This document shows positions 47,742 to 58,366 of a DNA stretch of 64,000 bases, one piece after another. The stretch lies in NCBI GenBank assembly GCA_003290165.1, contig QNQO01000527.1, positions 186,001-250,000 of the forward strand. Reading direction: 5' to 3'. The notes beneath the pieces are model-generated. The model did not search any database. It was given only the letters and a program-made list of their open reading frames with translations, and was not told the origin of the DNA. How positions within the stretch are numbered: position 1 is the first letter of the stretch; the number at the start of each line of letters is the position of its first letter. The stretch comes from Berberis thunbergii (taxonomy: Eukaryota > Streptophyta > Magnoliopsida > Ranunculales > Berberidaceae). Made by a program: the position numbers and the translations under genes.

Positions 47742-48056
47742 AAAATCATCCATTAATAACCAATGCAAATTTCAAATATAAGAAAGCTTTTTACTTGAAC
47801 AAAAGCTGTAAAGCTACCATCTTTTGTCTTCCATCAACCAAAAACCACAATTCATTCCAACAAGAAAACCAATTTCACCTCAGATTTGAAACACGGTTTT
47901 TTGACAAGTTGGGTTTTTGCCAAAAAAAAACAAGACCCACTTTTTTTTGTTGTTGAACTTTCTTGGTTTGTGCAAGAAAAGTCTTGGGAGTTTAACAAGT
48001 GTTAAGGTTGGTGGTAAGTAACCTTACCTCAGCTGAGAGAATAGTTATAAATATGA

Positions 48057-48220
48057 CCTATAGCATATAGCATATATATAGGCTTAACCTCCCTAGAATT
48101 ATAGGCTTAACCATATAGCATATAGCATATATACAGGCTTAACCTCCCTAGAATTATATCATAAAACATTCATCCAATTCTAATTAGATATGACATATAG
48201 CATATATATATAGGCTTAAC
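48057..48220. repeat. Tandem repeat with CATATAGCATATATA units
   Basis: The string CATATAGCATATATA followed by AGGCTTAACC recurs about three times, twice continuing as TCCCTAGAATTATA. It sits in the Harbinger element just upstream of ORF1. Confidence 0.75.
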
Positions 48221-48351
48221 CGTACTTGCTTCATGTATGATAGATTACCTTCATGCATGTAGTGATTATATAGAGGAAAGAAACTATTTTCGAGTTGTGT
48301 CTGATGTAGTAGCATATATTTGCTTCATAAAATATCTGTTGTAAGATATAG

Positions 48352-49352
48352 ATGGGAGATTCACAAGGTAACGGTAAACGAAAAGATTATAAAACTTGGA
48401 CCGCGGAAGAGAGCAATGCTTTGCTCCAGCTCATGGTTGAAGGCGCCATGCTTGGGTTCAGGGATATTAATGGTGTTATAAGTAAAACAACCGTAGAGGC
48501 AAAGTTACTTTCAAAACTTAAGGAGAAAATTAGTAAGGAGATAACTTATAGTCAATATCAAAGCCGAGTGAAATGGTTTAAGAAGCAATACAGCAATTAC
48601 TCTCAGCTTATGCGCCACAATTCTGGGTTTGGATGGGACAAGAGATTCACTGCGCCTGATGAAGTATGGGCAGACTATTTGAAGGTGGGTTAAATATCTT
48701 GAACTTTTATTCTATTTTACAGCTTAATTTTTTTGACTCTTTAACATATTAACTTTCTTTATATTTTGAATCTTTTTTGTAGTCACATCCAGCGCATGCG
48801 CACTTTCAGTCAGAAACTTTTGCAGACTATGAGGATTTGAAGATTGTAGTTGGTAATGGAGCTGCAACTGGGATGGGGTCAATAGGTCTAGGTGATGATA
48901 CAGATGCCACAACATATGATGAAGAAGGAAATGGATCTTGGGAATTTGGTGGCATGGATGACTTGGTCTTTGATCAAGACAACAATGCATTTGTGCAAAT
49001 TGAAAATGCAAATGATGCACCACAAAACAGAGCTTATGCCAAAAGAAGTAGAGCTGATTATGAACAAAGTAGAAACTCAAAAGGGGTAGCTACTCAAGCT
49101 GTAGTTCTGGAAAACATATCAAGTGGCTTTGGTGAAATTGTCACCAGTTTTAAAACAATTTGTCGCATAATGGAGAAGAGAGAATCAACGAACAGCGAAT
49201 GTTGGATTGCTATTCAAGAGACCCCAGGATTGAATAATGGTGCTCAGTTTGCGTTTAGTTTTCTTAACACTAAAACAAAGCAAGACACCTTCTTGAAGAT
49301 GAGTCCAGACCAAAGACTTGACTGGATCACTTGGGCACAAAGGGATGCATAA
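48352..49352 (+). CDS. PIF/Harbinger ORF1: Myb/SANT-like DNA-binding protein
   Basis: Two exons (48352-48684 and 48783-49352) join in phase at GT-AG sites to give an intact 300-residue protein. Residues 12-110 form the Myb/SANT-like domain of plant PIF-type ORF1 proteins. It opens with YKTWTAEESNALLQLMVEGA and includes YSQYQSRVKWFKKQYSNYSQ and SGFGWDKRFTAPDEVWADYL. An acidic Asp/Gly-rich linker and a C-terminal segment ending LKMSPDQRLDWITWAQRDA follow. In related elements this protein binds transposon ends and helps nuclear import of the transposase (family knowledge). Its neighbour, the transposase at 49687-51148, is broken, so mobility would need transposase from another copy. Confidence 0.85.
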
Positions 49353-49686
49353 AGTTAATAAGTTATAGGCCATTTGGATTTTAAGTCATGTAGTTTGATA
49401 CTTTTTTTATATGCATAAGGCTAAATACCGTGTATTGATTTCATTTTGCAAGTGATGATTTTTAATTTGGTTGTGTTGAATGATTTGATTTTGTTGAATG
49501 TTGGATTGCGATTTTTCATTTCATTACCTGCCTGGTTATCTTTTCTTTTTGTCAGATACATGTCTTGTTCTCTAATGTCTAATATATTTGTTTTAAGTCC
49601 TTAACAATTAATTGCATTCAAATAGGCGATTATTATGAATATATAATGACCTTATTCAGGTACTTGCTTTGATAGCAATCTGTGAA

Positions 49687-51148
49687 ATGGATATGTATGG
49701 AGTTGATGAACAGGATGAAGAGTTTTACAAGGCCATGAGAATTTTATTAACGACAATACAAGCAGTGATTTATGTGCTATATAATCTTGTGCCCAATATA
49801 AGTGATGAACGTATTAGACGTCTATTGACTCGACGACCGGTGACATCAAATGGATACATATACATGAATAAGTTATTGGATGGAGACCCACATATCTTTC
49901 GGGATGTCTAAAGAATGTATCCTGAAATGTTTCGAAAATTATGTGTCATCATACAAGAGAAAACACCTCTACGGAGTACTAGATATATTTGTGTTGAAGA
50001 AATGCTTGCGACCTTTTTACTAGTTGTCGGTGAAAACAATCGATATAGTGAACCTCGAATGGTATTCGAGCGATCTCATTTCACTGTTAGCAGAAGTTTC
50101 AACAAAATCTTGAAGAGCTTGAATACAATAGCTCCAGTGTTCATGGCTAAACCACCGCTACCTGATACCACAAGTACAAGGTTTTATCCTTTCTTTAAGG
50201 TACGCAATGTAAGTTTTATAGCAAATATTTATATCACTGTATTGCTTTAATATTGGTTCTTTTCTTCTTTTTGTACATATGTTGTAATTATTTTTCTTTT
50301 TTCTCAGGATTGTATTGGAGCAATTGATGGCACACATATTCCTGCAACGGTTGTTGGACGTGAGGTCAATAGATTCAGGAACCGTCATGGGGAACTATCA
50401 CAAAATGTTTGAGCAACTTGCAACTTTGATTTACAATTCATATAATTGCTTAGTGGATGGGAGGGTTCTGCTCATGATTTGAAAGTGTTAAATGATGCTA
50501 TTTCTAGACAAAATGGACTCAAAATACCATCAGGTATAATTTTACGTGCATTAAAAATGCAGCAAACTTATTGAATTTTATACCATATAGTATAAAGTAT
50601 AAACATACTAATTGCACATTTTTTTATGATCAAGTAAATATTACCTTGGAGACTGTGGATTTCCAAACCGACGTCGATTTTTATCTCCATTTCGTGGCAC
50701 TCGATATCATCTCAAAGATTTTGGCGGTCTAGGAAACCATCCTGTCAACGCAATTGAGTTATTTAATCTTCGTCATGCTTCATTAAAGAACGTAATTGAG
50801 AGAATATTTGGAATATTCAAGTCGCGGTTTACAATTTTCAAATCAGCACCACCATTTCCTTACAAGACACAAGCGAAGCTTGTTTTGGCATGTGCAGGAT
50901 TGCATAATTTTCTGCGACAAGAATGTTGTTCAGATGAATTTTTTCCTGAACCAGAAAACGATCCTGTAGAGAATGATGAAGATAATTTTGAATGGGATGA
51001 TATTCAAACCCAAGAGCAGCAAAGAGAAAATGTTAATCAATGGAGAATGAGTATTGCTAATCAAATGTGGGCAACAGCTCAAGCAAACATCAATGTTGCT
51101 AACAATGACAATGAAGAAAGTGACCATGATCATGAAGGAGAAGAATGA
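49687..51148 (+). pseudogene. PIF/Harbinger DDE transposase (HARBI1-like), broken
   Basis: Exon-like blocks: 49687-50199, 50308-50533 and about 50640-51148. The first begins MDMYGVDEQDEEFYKAMR and includes CVEEMLATFLLVVGENNRY. The catalytic residues are present: Asp in CIGAIDGTHIPA (about 50310), Asp in YYLGDCGFPNRRRF (about 50645) and Glu in NVIERIFGIFKSRF (about 50792). Three in-frame stops interrupt it: TAA at 49909, a TGA after SQNV near 50410, and a TAA after FDLQFI near 50438. The junction to the third block is also out of phase. The acidic C-terminal tail runs to a stop at 51148. The gene is therefore non-functional as read. Confidence 0.85.
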
Positions 51149-51717
51149 TCATAATACAATTTATGGATGTTTACTTCTTATTTTAAAGATGTTAATTAAC
51201 GACCTTTTCTTTTTCTAGTTTTTTAGCACATGTATATCTATTTTATGGACTTTTTTTGTTTCATTACTATTTACGAACTTCTTTTTTATCTTGCAAATAA
51301 TTAGAAATCTGTAAAAGTCGTTCATACAAAGTCCGTGGATTTTCATAAATCTCTAGAAAATATGTAGCAAAAGTCTATGGATTTAAGAAATCAGCAGAAG
51401 TCCGTGGACAATTAAAGAGTCTGTGGATAACTTAAAGAGTCCGTGGACTTTTCAAATTATTTATCAATTTCATAAGAATCCATATACAATACACCCCCCT
51501 AACTTTAAAATATTAAACATTTTCAGAATGTTAAAAGTTGAATAAAATGAAAAAGTTGTTAATAACCTTAAAAGTTAAAATATTTTAAAATAAATCAAGG
51601 TCCCAAGTGTCCAAAAAGTGAGGAAGTCACTTATTCTAATGGGTCTTGGCTTTATAGATAGTAGAGATAACTATGACGTGATAATTCTAAGTAATCACAA
51701 ATTCACAACCAGAGAAA

Positions 51718-51772
51718 ATGAAGAACTGTATTTTCGCTCTCGTCTTGGTTCTCTCGCTCACCGCCTCTATTG
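51718..51772 (+). other. Orphan signal-peptide-like first exon
   Basis: MKNCIFALVLVLSLTASI followed by a GTAATC donor looks like the first exon of a small secreted protein. No second exon is visible before the hAT MITE at 51832. The 50 bases upstream recur at 55994-56066, where the reading frame is broken after four codons. The Helitron at 51667 lies directly upstream and has probably separated the exon from its promoter. Confidence 0.35.
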
Positions 51773-51831
51773 GTAATCTTTTGATTCAGGTGTGGTTTTT
51801 TTTTTTTTTTTGGGAAAATTACTTATAAGGC

Positions 51832-52803
51832 TAGGGGTGGGCACGAGACGGGATGAGACGAGATATACTCATCCCTATCCCATTTCGTTCATACTGGATC
51901 GGGACGGGACGGGATGGGAAAAACCCCATTCCGACCTCGTTCAATCCCAAACGGGTTCGGGACAGGACGAGATCAGCGTGCTGCCTGTGACTGCTGCGAA
52001 GATTATCATCATATAAGAGCGTGAAAAATAACTTTCTTATAATTAGATATAGATGTGACATGCAAATATGAGGGTAGCCACTAAATCCCCAAACAATGAA
52101 ATCAAGTGGGTTGGCTTTTAGAAAATGACATGATAAATGGGACCCACTAAGAGTATTGTGTCGCTGTGATGGTCTTCCAACTGATTTTACAATTTCATTA
52201 CTGTGGGAAACAAAATTCATGGTTCCTTGACAAAATGACATTTCATCTTTTGTTAGGGAAGAAATATAGACCTATTGGTGATGCTTTAACATATTCATAA
52301 TGGTTTACCATAAATACATATATTGTAATTATAAAAAAATATTTTTACAGCCCGGGGCATCTCAAATTCTTGGCTTCGCCCCTGAATGTTCCCTTCTGAA
52401 TATGTATTACTCAGTTAATTTATAATTTTCATCTTCACCTGGTATTATCAATAATTGTAAGTTAAATAATTTGAGCCACTTTTATTTGGAATCCAAGCAA
52501 CAGTCTGTTATCTTTCTCTTACTTAATGAATATTTATTTTTTGAAGTAACATTTCTGTTACCACTGCAAACACTATGAGTTTCTGTCAGTCATCTGTAAT
52601 TTTATATGAATAAAAATAAATAAATAAATAAAAATATTAATAATAAATATTAAAAATTAGCTCGAAACGGGACGGGATTGGCAGGATTGAAAATCTTCAT
52701 CCCATCCCATTCTAGATCAGGACGGGATAAAATTATTCAATCCCATTAAGACCCGAAAAAATCGGGACGGGATCGGGATTGCTGGATGAGATGCCCACCC
52801 CTA
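51832..52803. mobile_element. hAT MITE, 972 bp, perfect 8-bp target duplication
   Basis: TATAAGGC flanks both ends (51824-51831 and 52804-52811). The termini are TAGGGGTGGGCA and TGCCCACCCCTA. Subterminal GGGACGGGA/TCCCATCCC repeats oppose each other. No coding capacity is visible. Confidence 0.92.
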
Positions 52804-53046
52804 TATAAGGCATACTTTATAGACCACATCATACTCTAACAATTGAAAATGTCTCAAAAGGCTAAAAAAATTTATTCTTAAATACTCTTAAAAGCCACAA
52901 ACCCAATCCATGGTTTAAAAATAATGAGAAATATAATCTTACCCTTTAACTTAATGATCAATTTTCAAAATTTATTCACCTTCTTAAAACCAATCATAAG
53001 TTTACTTCCAAATTTTATTTTATTTTCAATATTTTACTTCTAGATT

Positions 53047-53182
53047 TTTTTTTTGAAAGGCAAGCAGGGTTTTTATAGGATCCCAGAACCCATAAAGATG
53101 CCGCAAGCTGGGTTTGAACCCATGGCCTAGTGGTACCATCCGCCAAGCTCTAACCGTTGAGTTGTCATGCCATTGGCATTTT
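53047..53182 (-). mobile_element. tRNA-derived SINE, 136 bp, perfect 17-bp target duplication
   Basis: TATTTTACTTCTAGATT lies exactly on both sides (53030-53046 and 53183-53199). On the minus strand the body has an A box (TAGAGCTTGGCGG), a B box (GGTTCAAACCC) about 20 bases downstream, and an A-rich tail ending in a run of about ten A. The undamaged duplication suggests a fairly recent insertion. Confidence 0.93.
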
Positions 53183-53367
53183 TATTTTACTTCTAGATTA
53201 CCCAACAAGAATCTATCAATTGTATTTTAGGAACATGAAACAACTTTGAAAAAATATATACTTGCGTTAAAAATTGCATATTTCACTTGTTTCAATGCAA
53301 TTAGAATTTGAATATATAAATAACAACACCACGTCAATGTGTCTAGGAATATAAATATATTTGTCTT

Positions 53368-55456
53368 AAAGAAATCATGCTTGGGCGACCGCTTTTTGTG
53401 AGCAACTTGCTTTGGCGTATTGGTATGGGGGATAGTAGTTTTTTTGAAGAAAACTGGAACACGACGGCTTCTTTCAAGAGATCGACGACACTGATTAATC
53501 AAGGTGTTTGGCCAACGGTCAATGAGGTGATTTTGAACAATTTTGAATTGGTTCACCCGGATCTTAGAAGTGTGGCACGTGGTCTTTTGTGAGGCCCATG
53601 AGAAAGATTCGTGTGTGTGGGCCCCTAATAAGAATGGTTCCTTTACAATTCAATCGGCCTATGAACTGTTACGGATAAAAGGGCGGGTTAATGCCATAAG
53701 TCCCTTGTTTTGGCAAGACCTTCTTCCATCCAAAATTTATGTCTTTGTTTGGAAATTACTTCGTCGAGGTGTGCCAGTGGATGGGGAATTACATAGATGT
53801 GGTTTCAGTATGGTCTCCAGATGTCGTTGTTGCGTTTCGTCAAAGCAAGAATCTTTGAAGCATCTCTTTCTCAATGGGGAATTGGCAATGCAGGTGTGGC
53901 GTCATTTTTATGGGGTATTTGATGTACATATACGGAGACCAGCAAACATCTACACGGTGATAGTAACCTGGTTCAAGAGAGCTAATCGCGACTCGCAAAC
54001 AGGGGTATTATTCTTTCTTTCTCCTATGTTCATTTTATGGGAAATCTGGAAACAACGTTGCAAATGTGTTTTTGAAAATGTCCCCCCAAATCCTGTCTTT
54101 GCAATTTTGAACATTAGGCGCCAGTTGCAATTGGCTAATTCTTTCATAATCCCAAAGCAAGTTAGCTCTAACAAGGCCCCCTTGCGGGCTTTGGGGTTGG
54201 ATGTCTTCCCGTTAGAAGGAAGTTGGTCAGACTTGTTTATTGGCACCCTCCTCCTATAGACTTTGTTACGCTTAATGTGGATGGAGCCTCTCGCAAGGAC
54301 AAGGCGTCTGGCGGCGTGATTATTAGAGACTCGAGGGGTTTTGGTGTGGTGGGAAAAAAATTATTTTTTGGCACAAGTTCTAATAATAAAGCGGAGTTAT
54401 TGGCTCTTTTGGAGGGCCTTCGCCTCTGTATAGCCTGGGGATTCAAGAAGGTGGTAATCCAAACGGATTCGGCACTTGTTTGCGGTTGGTTTCAGGAATA
54501 TTTAAAAATTCCTTGGCACTTGGAGAACATTTTGAAAGAAATAAAGGTTTTGGCAGCGATTATGACTTTAGATTGTCATCACATCTATCGAGAAGCCAAT
54601 GCGGTGGCAGATTCATTGGCGGATAGGGCACAAAAAGACCATAGGTCAGTTACTTTCATTGGGACAGGTTTGCCTAGGAAAGTTGTCGGCTTGATGGTGC
54701 TAGATAGATTACATACGGCGTACATTCGCCACGGGGAGGCATAGATATCTGTCCTAGTATATGGCTGCGAGGAGTTGGGGTCTGGTTTATGCGTGGGCAG
54801 TCTGGGAAGCTCATGCCGGGATATGATGCTGCTTTACTGGGTATTGCGAGGATTTGAACTGCTGTTGTGTGGTTTTGGCAAGGCACTCTGTCGCAAAACA
54901 AAGTGACTCTGTTTCAATTTATAGCTGCTGCTGCTGCGACTCTGATCTGCTGTTTGGCGGCTCTTTGATTCAGCGCATGGAATGGGGATGCTGCGAGGTG
55001 CTGGAACAGGGGAGTTGCAGTTCCCCTGCGGTTTGCGATGATGCGAGGTTCTGCTAGATGCGAGGCCTCGGAGTGCTGATGCGGTTGCTGCTACTGTTGT
55101 CTGCCGATGCCGCTGCTGCTGCTGCTGCTGTGTTGCTGCTGTGTCTTGCATGGATGCGGCTTTAGATTTTCAGCGTTTTTACGTGGATGCGGTGTTATGG
55201 GTGTATGCTATTTGTTTCGGCAGTCTTGGGGTGCTCGGGTTTCTTTGCTATTCCTGGCTGGTCATCATTTTTCCTTTGTTTTTTTTTTTCCAGGAATTTT
55301 GCTTTAAAATTTTGTTTTAAATTTGTTTTTAGAATTAACGCGGGTAATATCGTAATGTACCCCCGCAACAATTTGTAATTTTTTATGGAGATTTAATAAA
55401 GGTTTGGCATTCCATAGTTGCCCCTCCCCACTGGAGGTTAATTTAAAATAAATAAA
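53368..55456 (+). mobile_element. 5'-truncated LINE with RNase H domain, 2.1 kb
   Basis: An exact 16-bp duplication, TAAATATATTTGTCTT, flanks it (53352-53367 and 55457-55472). It contains the C-terminal half of a plant LINE polyprotein, a GC-richer 3' region with GCT repeats near 55110-55140, and an AAAT-repeat tail. The first 3 kb or so of a full-length element is missing, as usual for target-primed reverse transcription. Confidence 0.92.
53377..54744 (+). pseudogene. LINE polyprotein relic: zf-RVT and RNase H
   Basis: Three overlapping frames make one ancestral protein, with frameshifts near 53575 and 54230. The first part has WRIGMGDSSFFEENWNTTAS. The second holds the zf-RVT region, with SCVWAPNKNGSFTIQSAYEL and PLFWQDLLPSKIYVFVWKLL. 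The third is a plant-type RNase H domain: PIDFVTLNVDGASRKDKASG, then NNKAELLALLEGLRLCIAWG, IQTDSALVCGWF and IYREANAVADSLADRA. The catalytic Asp, Glu, Asp and Asp are visible in that order. The frameshifts make it a pseudogene. Confidence 0.85.
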
Positions 55457-55647
55457 TAAATATATTTGTCTTGTTACATTTTTTTTAGTCATTGTTTAAC
55501 CTTTAAAACTCTTTAATTATCAATTGTTAGGGTCTTATGTGGTCTACAATTATAAAAATTAAGCCACAGTTTCTCTTTTTCTTTTAATCTAAAATGTCTC
55601 GTTATTATTAGTAAGTGGACCACTAAAGAGATAACTATAGTAAAGAG

Positions 55648-55993
55648 TAGGGCTGAACAAAAAATCGATCAAACCGATTAAGCCGACCGAACCGATTGGT
55701 TCGATTTAAATTCGGTTCGGATTGGTTTCGGTTTTAAAAAAATTCAAAACCGAAGTGGTCGGTTCGATTTTCGATTTCTATGTGATTTTAACCGACCGAA
55801 TATATATAATAAATAATATATTTATAAATAAATAATACAATATGTTTAAAATAGTCGATCGGTTCGGTTTTATTTCGGTTATGATTCGATTTAGTCGGTT
55901 CGATTCGGTTTCAAATCGATTTTGTTAATGGTCTGTTCGGTTTCGGTTTGAAAATTTTAAAACCGACCTAAGTCGATTCGGTTTTCAGCCCTA
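55648..55993. mobile_element. hAT MITE, 346 bp
   Basis: The termini are TAGGGCTGA and TCAGCCCTA. The flanks GTAAAGAG (55640-55647) and GTAAAGTG (55994-56001) form an 8-bp duplication with one mismatch. The interior repeats TCGGTTCGG/CCGAACCG motifs, like the MITE at 31872. It splits a duplicated promoter and first-exon segment. Confidence 0.85.
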
Positions 55994-56066
55994 GTAAAGT
56001 GATAATTATAGCAGATGATAATTCTAAGCGTTCACAAGTTCACAACTAGAGAAATGAAGAACTTTT
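55994..56066 (+). repeat. Second copy of the signal-peptide exon promoter
   Basis: GATAATTCTAAG, then TCACAA, TTCACAAC and AGAGAAATGAAGAAC match 51678-51729 closely. The coding copy here stops at a TAG four codons after the ATG at 56055. The homologous upstream bases (GAGATAACTAT) lie beyond the MITE, near 55628-55638. Confidence 0.7.
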
Positions 56067-57342
56067 AGCCTTACCCTGCCAAACGCATTCCCCTCCATAA
56101 CTTGTATAAGTTGTTGAAGCACTGTGATAAAGTACGATAAAATTATTATCTAAAAAAATAAAGGAGCTTGGCTTGGACGACTTTGGAGTGATCGATCAAT
56201 GTAATAATTATACAAGTAAATGGATGTTTTTATTGTTATGGTATGTGTAAATTTGATAATAAACATGGTAATCATATGATTGCTAACAAAATTAGGCATG
56301 CTTATATTGCCTTCAATCCTTTTTCCTGTGCACCACTGTGTAGAAGCAATTCTCAGATAATTTACATTTATTGCTACTTAGGTATTTAATATGCCCAACT
56401 TTTCTCCATTTCTCAATTACTAATGAGAATCCTATGCTTACATGATCCGTGAAAATTTGAATGACAATTAGATGGAAACAAGGACTATCCAATGATTTCA
56501 TAGTTCACATAAAAACCCAATCCAGGATAGTTCATTGAACACCAATACGCTTGCTTATATGCTTGACATCGGAGCAATGACAACTAGTCTGAAAGGCTCT
56601 TGCATCTCTTTTCCCCTGGAGCAAAATGTCATGCACTAAATTGAGATGTCCGTACCTGCAATTTGAAACCTCATCCGCACAACATAACTGGCATGACCAT
56701 CGCAGCAAAAGCTTTGTATGTAAGGGAATTAATTTATACAACTTAAAGGGCAGCTTTGCTCTTATTTAACCCGAAAGCTAAATAGATGCAATATAGTGTA
56801 ACTTGGCCCCTTCTAGGGGGCGAGGCCCAGAGTGAGGTGGGCGCAAGTTGATCATATAGCCGTCTTTTTAGGTACTTACATCAAAGGTCCAATGGGATTG
56901 CAAGTATCATGACAAAAGTATTATGACCATATAGCGTAGATCAAAGGTGTTGATCCCGAGTCAAATGCACTGTTTTACCATACAAACCCAACACAATCAC
57001 ATGACTAGGTTTTCTCTTTTTGTGCTTTTCGATAACCTGAACAGAATGAAATTTCACTTTCCAATGCAAGCCAATATCCAACTGAGAGCTGAAACAAACG
57101 TGATTGGAAAGATGTATGAGAAGTAAGGTTATTAGCAATGAGTACAGAGATTCATATGTTCTTCAACCAAAGATGGGTTCATACCTTAATCAGGTGCGAG
57201 AAAAAGATAACGAAGAAGTCATGCGATCAACACCAAAGTATACAAGGAAAGCTTGTAAACTTTTCTTCATAAGAATGCTTTGTATTGCATGTTTCAAGTC
57301 TCCGACCAAACCAAAACCAGTTTTTGAACTGAGGACGGGATG
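56067..57342. other. Spacer and probable 3' flank of the RPAP1-like exons
   Basis: No gene is recognised. Short minus-strand frames near 56530-56740 and 56940-57140 match no family and probably belong to the 3' flank of the minus-strand RPAP1-like gene. Confidence 0.5.
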
Positions 57343-58106
57343 CTATCTTCCTTGCACTGAAGACTTCAGTTTCTCCACTGTGGCCAAAAGAGCAGAATTC
57401 CCTTCACATGAATCTGTTAATAACCCGAATCTTCTTTCTATTTCACTTGTCCTCACCAATGAACTTTCCCTCCCATCATACTTCTGAGATGTCGCAGCCT
57501 TGTTACAATGTATCAATTCCAAAATCATCGCCTGTCATCGCATTAACAACCACAGATTGGGAATATCCTTGGAGTTGGTACCAGATAAATATTAAAGAAG
57601 ACTGACAAGTATTCTAGAATAAGGAATAATGCAGAAATGAATAGTGCAAGATGAATATATTGAAGATTCCCTATGACAAGTATTCTACTAGATGAGGATT
57701 GCATGCATATAAAACTGGAACCTCAAATTTATGAAATACTGTAGGTTTATTTGAGTCCAGTCCAAAAATCTGATGTTGCATACTTCCTCACAATGCAAAT
57801 AGCTAAGGGCAATTTCTTCTTGTACTAAAGAAAAGAAGGTAAATAATTTTTTTTATTAAATTACTGTAACTGTGCTAACAACTAACAACCACATACCTCA
57901 TGTTGCTGTTTTCAGGAGTAGTCACGTATAAGAGATTTGGCCAGTTTATTTCTCAGCACCGACTTGTCACTGGAATTGTTATAAAAAAAGAACGACAAAA
58001 GGTGATGTAATGCAAGAGTAAATGACATGGACCCTCGAGATGCAGCCTTGTTGAGAGCCCTAGAAACCCACGACTTCGCATATGCCTCCAGCATTCCTTC
58101 ATTATC
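57343..58106 (-). pseudogene. Last two exons of an RPAP1/MINIYO-like gene, with an in-frame stop
   Basis: Minus-strand exons 58106-57897 and 57531-57343 have correct acceptors and a GTATGT donor between them. The first encodes DNEGMLEAYAKSWVSRALNK, FTLALHHLLSFFF and LRNKLAKSLIRDYS, then TGA (57914-57912), then KQQHE. The second encodes AMILELIHCNKAATSQKYDG and RFGLLTDSCEGNSALLATVE. This matches the C-terminus of RPAP1-type proteins (MINIYO in Arabidopsis), which link RNA polymerase II to transcription elongation and cell differentiation. The TGA sits where relatives appear to have Arg, consistent with CGA to TGA decay. No upstream exons are seen before the Copia element. They may be beyond the window, or this may be a duplicated tail. 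Confidence 0.75.
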
Positions 58107-58366
58107 CTGCAAAAAAGTGAAAAATAAATGTTTCATGTTAGAATCTCGTTCCATAGATAGCTAAATCTCATTATATGGGCTCATTAGTTCATGATTTCCT
58201 GACCGTGGCATTTTCCTCCCAAAACATCAGGTCTTTCCCTGTATTTCTAACATCATGAATGAGTAGTAAGAATTAAGGAATAATCTAAGGCCATCAAGAG
58301 CTTGAAGCCATAATGAAGATATCTTCACCAAAAACTAACCCTTCAGTATAACCCGTTAACATGTTA

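Larger units (their letters stand above)
45925..51499 (+). mobile_element. PIF/Harbinger transposon with captured ATL fragment
   Basis: The 5.6 kb element has terminal inverted repeats GGGGGGGTGTATTG and CAATACACCCCCC and a TAA target duplication (45922-45924 and 51500-51502). The related Helitron at 21750 shows the unoccupied site. Subterminal direct repeats (AAAGTCCACAAAAGTTT with GTATTCAATCTGGATTT on the left, AAGTCCGTGGA variants on the right) are typical of the superfamily. It encodes the expected two proteins: an intact Myb/SANT-like ORF1 and a broken DDE transposase. Between the left end and ORF1 lies about 1.3 kb of non-transposon DNA containing an ATL RING-H2 gene fragment in reverse orientation. 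Confidence 0.88.
45100..51667 (-). mobile_element. Helitron copy carrying two later insertions
   Basis: On the minus strand a Helitron 5' end, TCTCTACTATCTATAAAGCC, begins at 51667. Its sequence continues to 51500, resumes at 45924-45841, and resumes again at 45278 down to about 45100. These three blocks align in order with the copy at 21750-22210. The two gaps are a PIF/Harbinger element and a MITE, each with 3-bp target duplications. The Helitron 3' end was not identified. Confidence 0.75.

Noticed and set aside
48057..48220. CRISPR-like array
   Set aside because: The units are contiguous tandem repeats without regular unique spacers, and the genome is a plant's.
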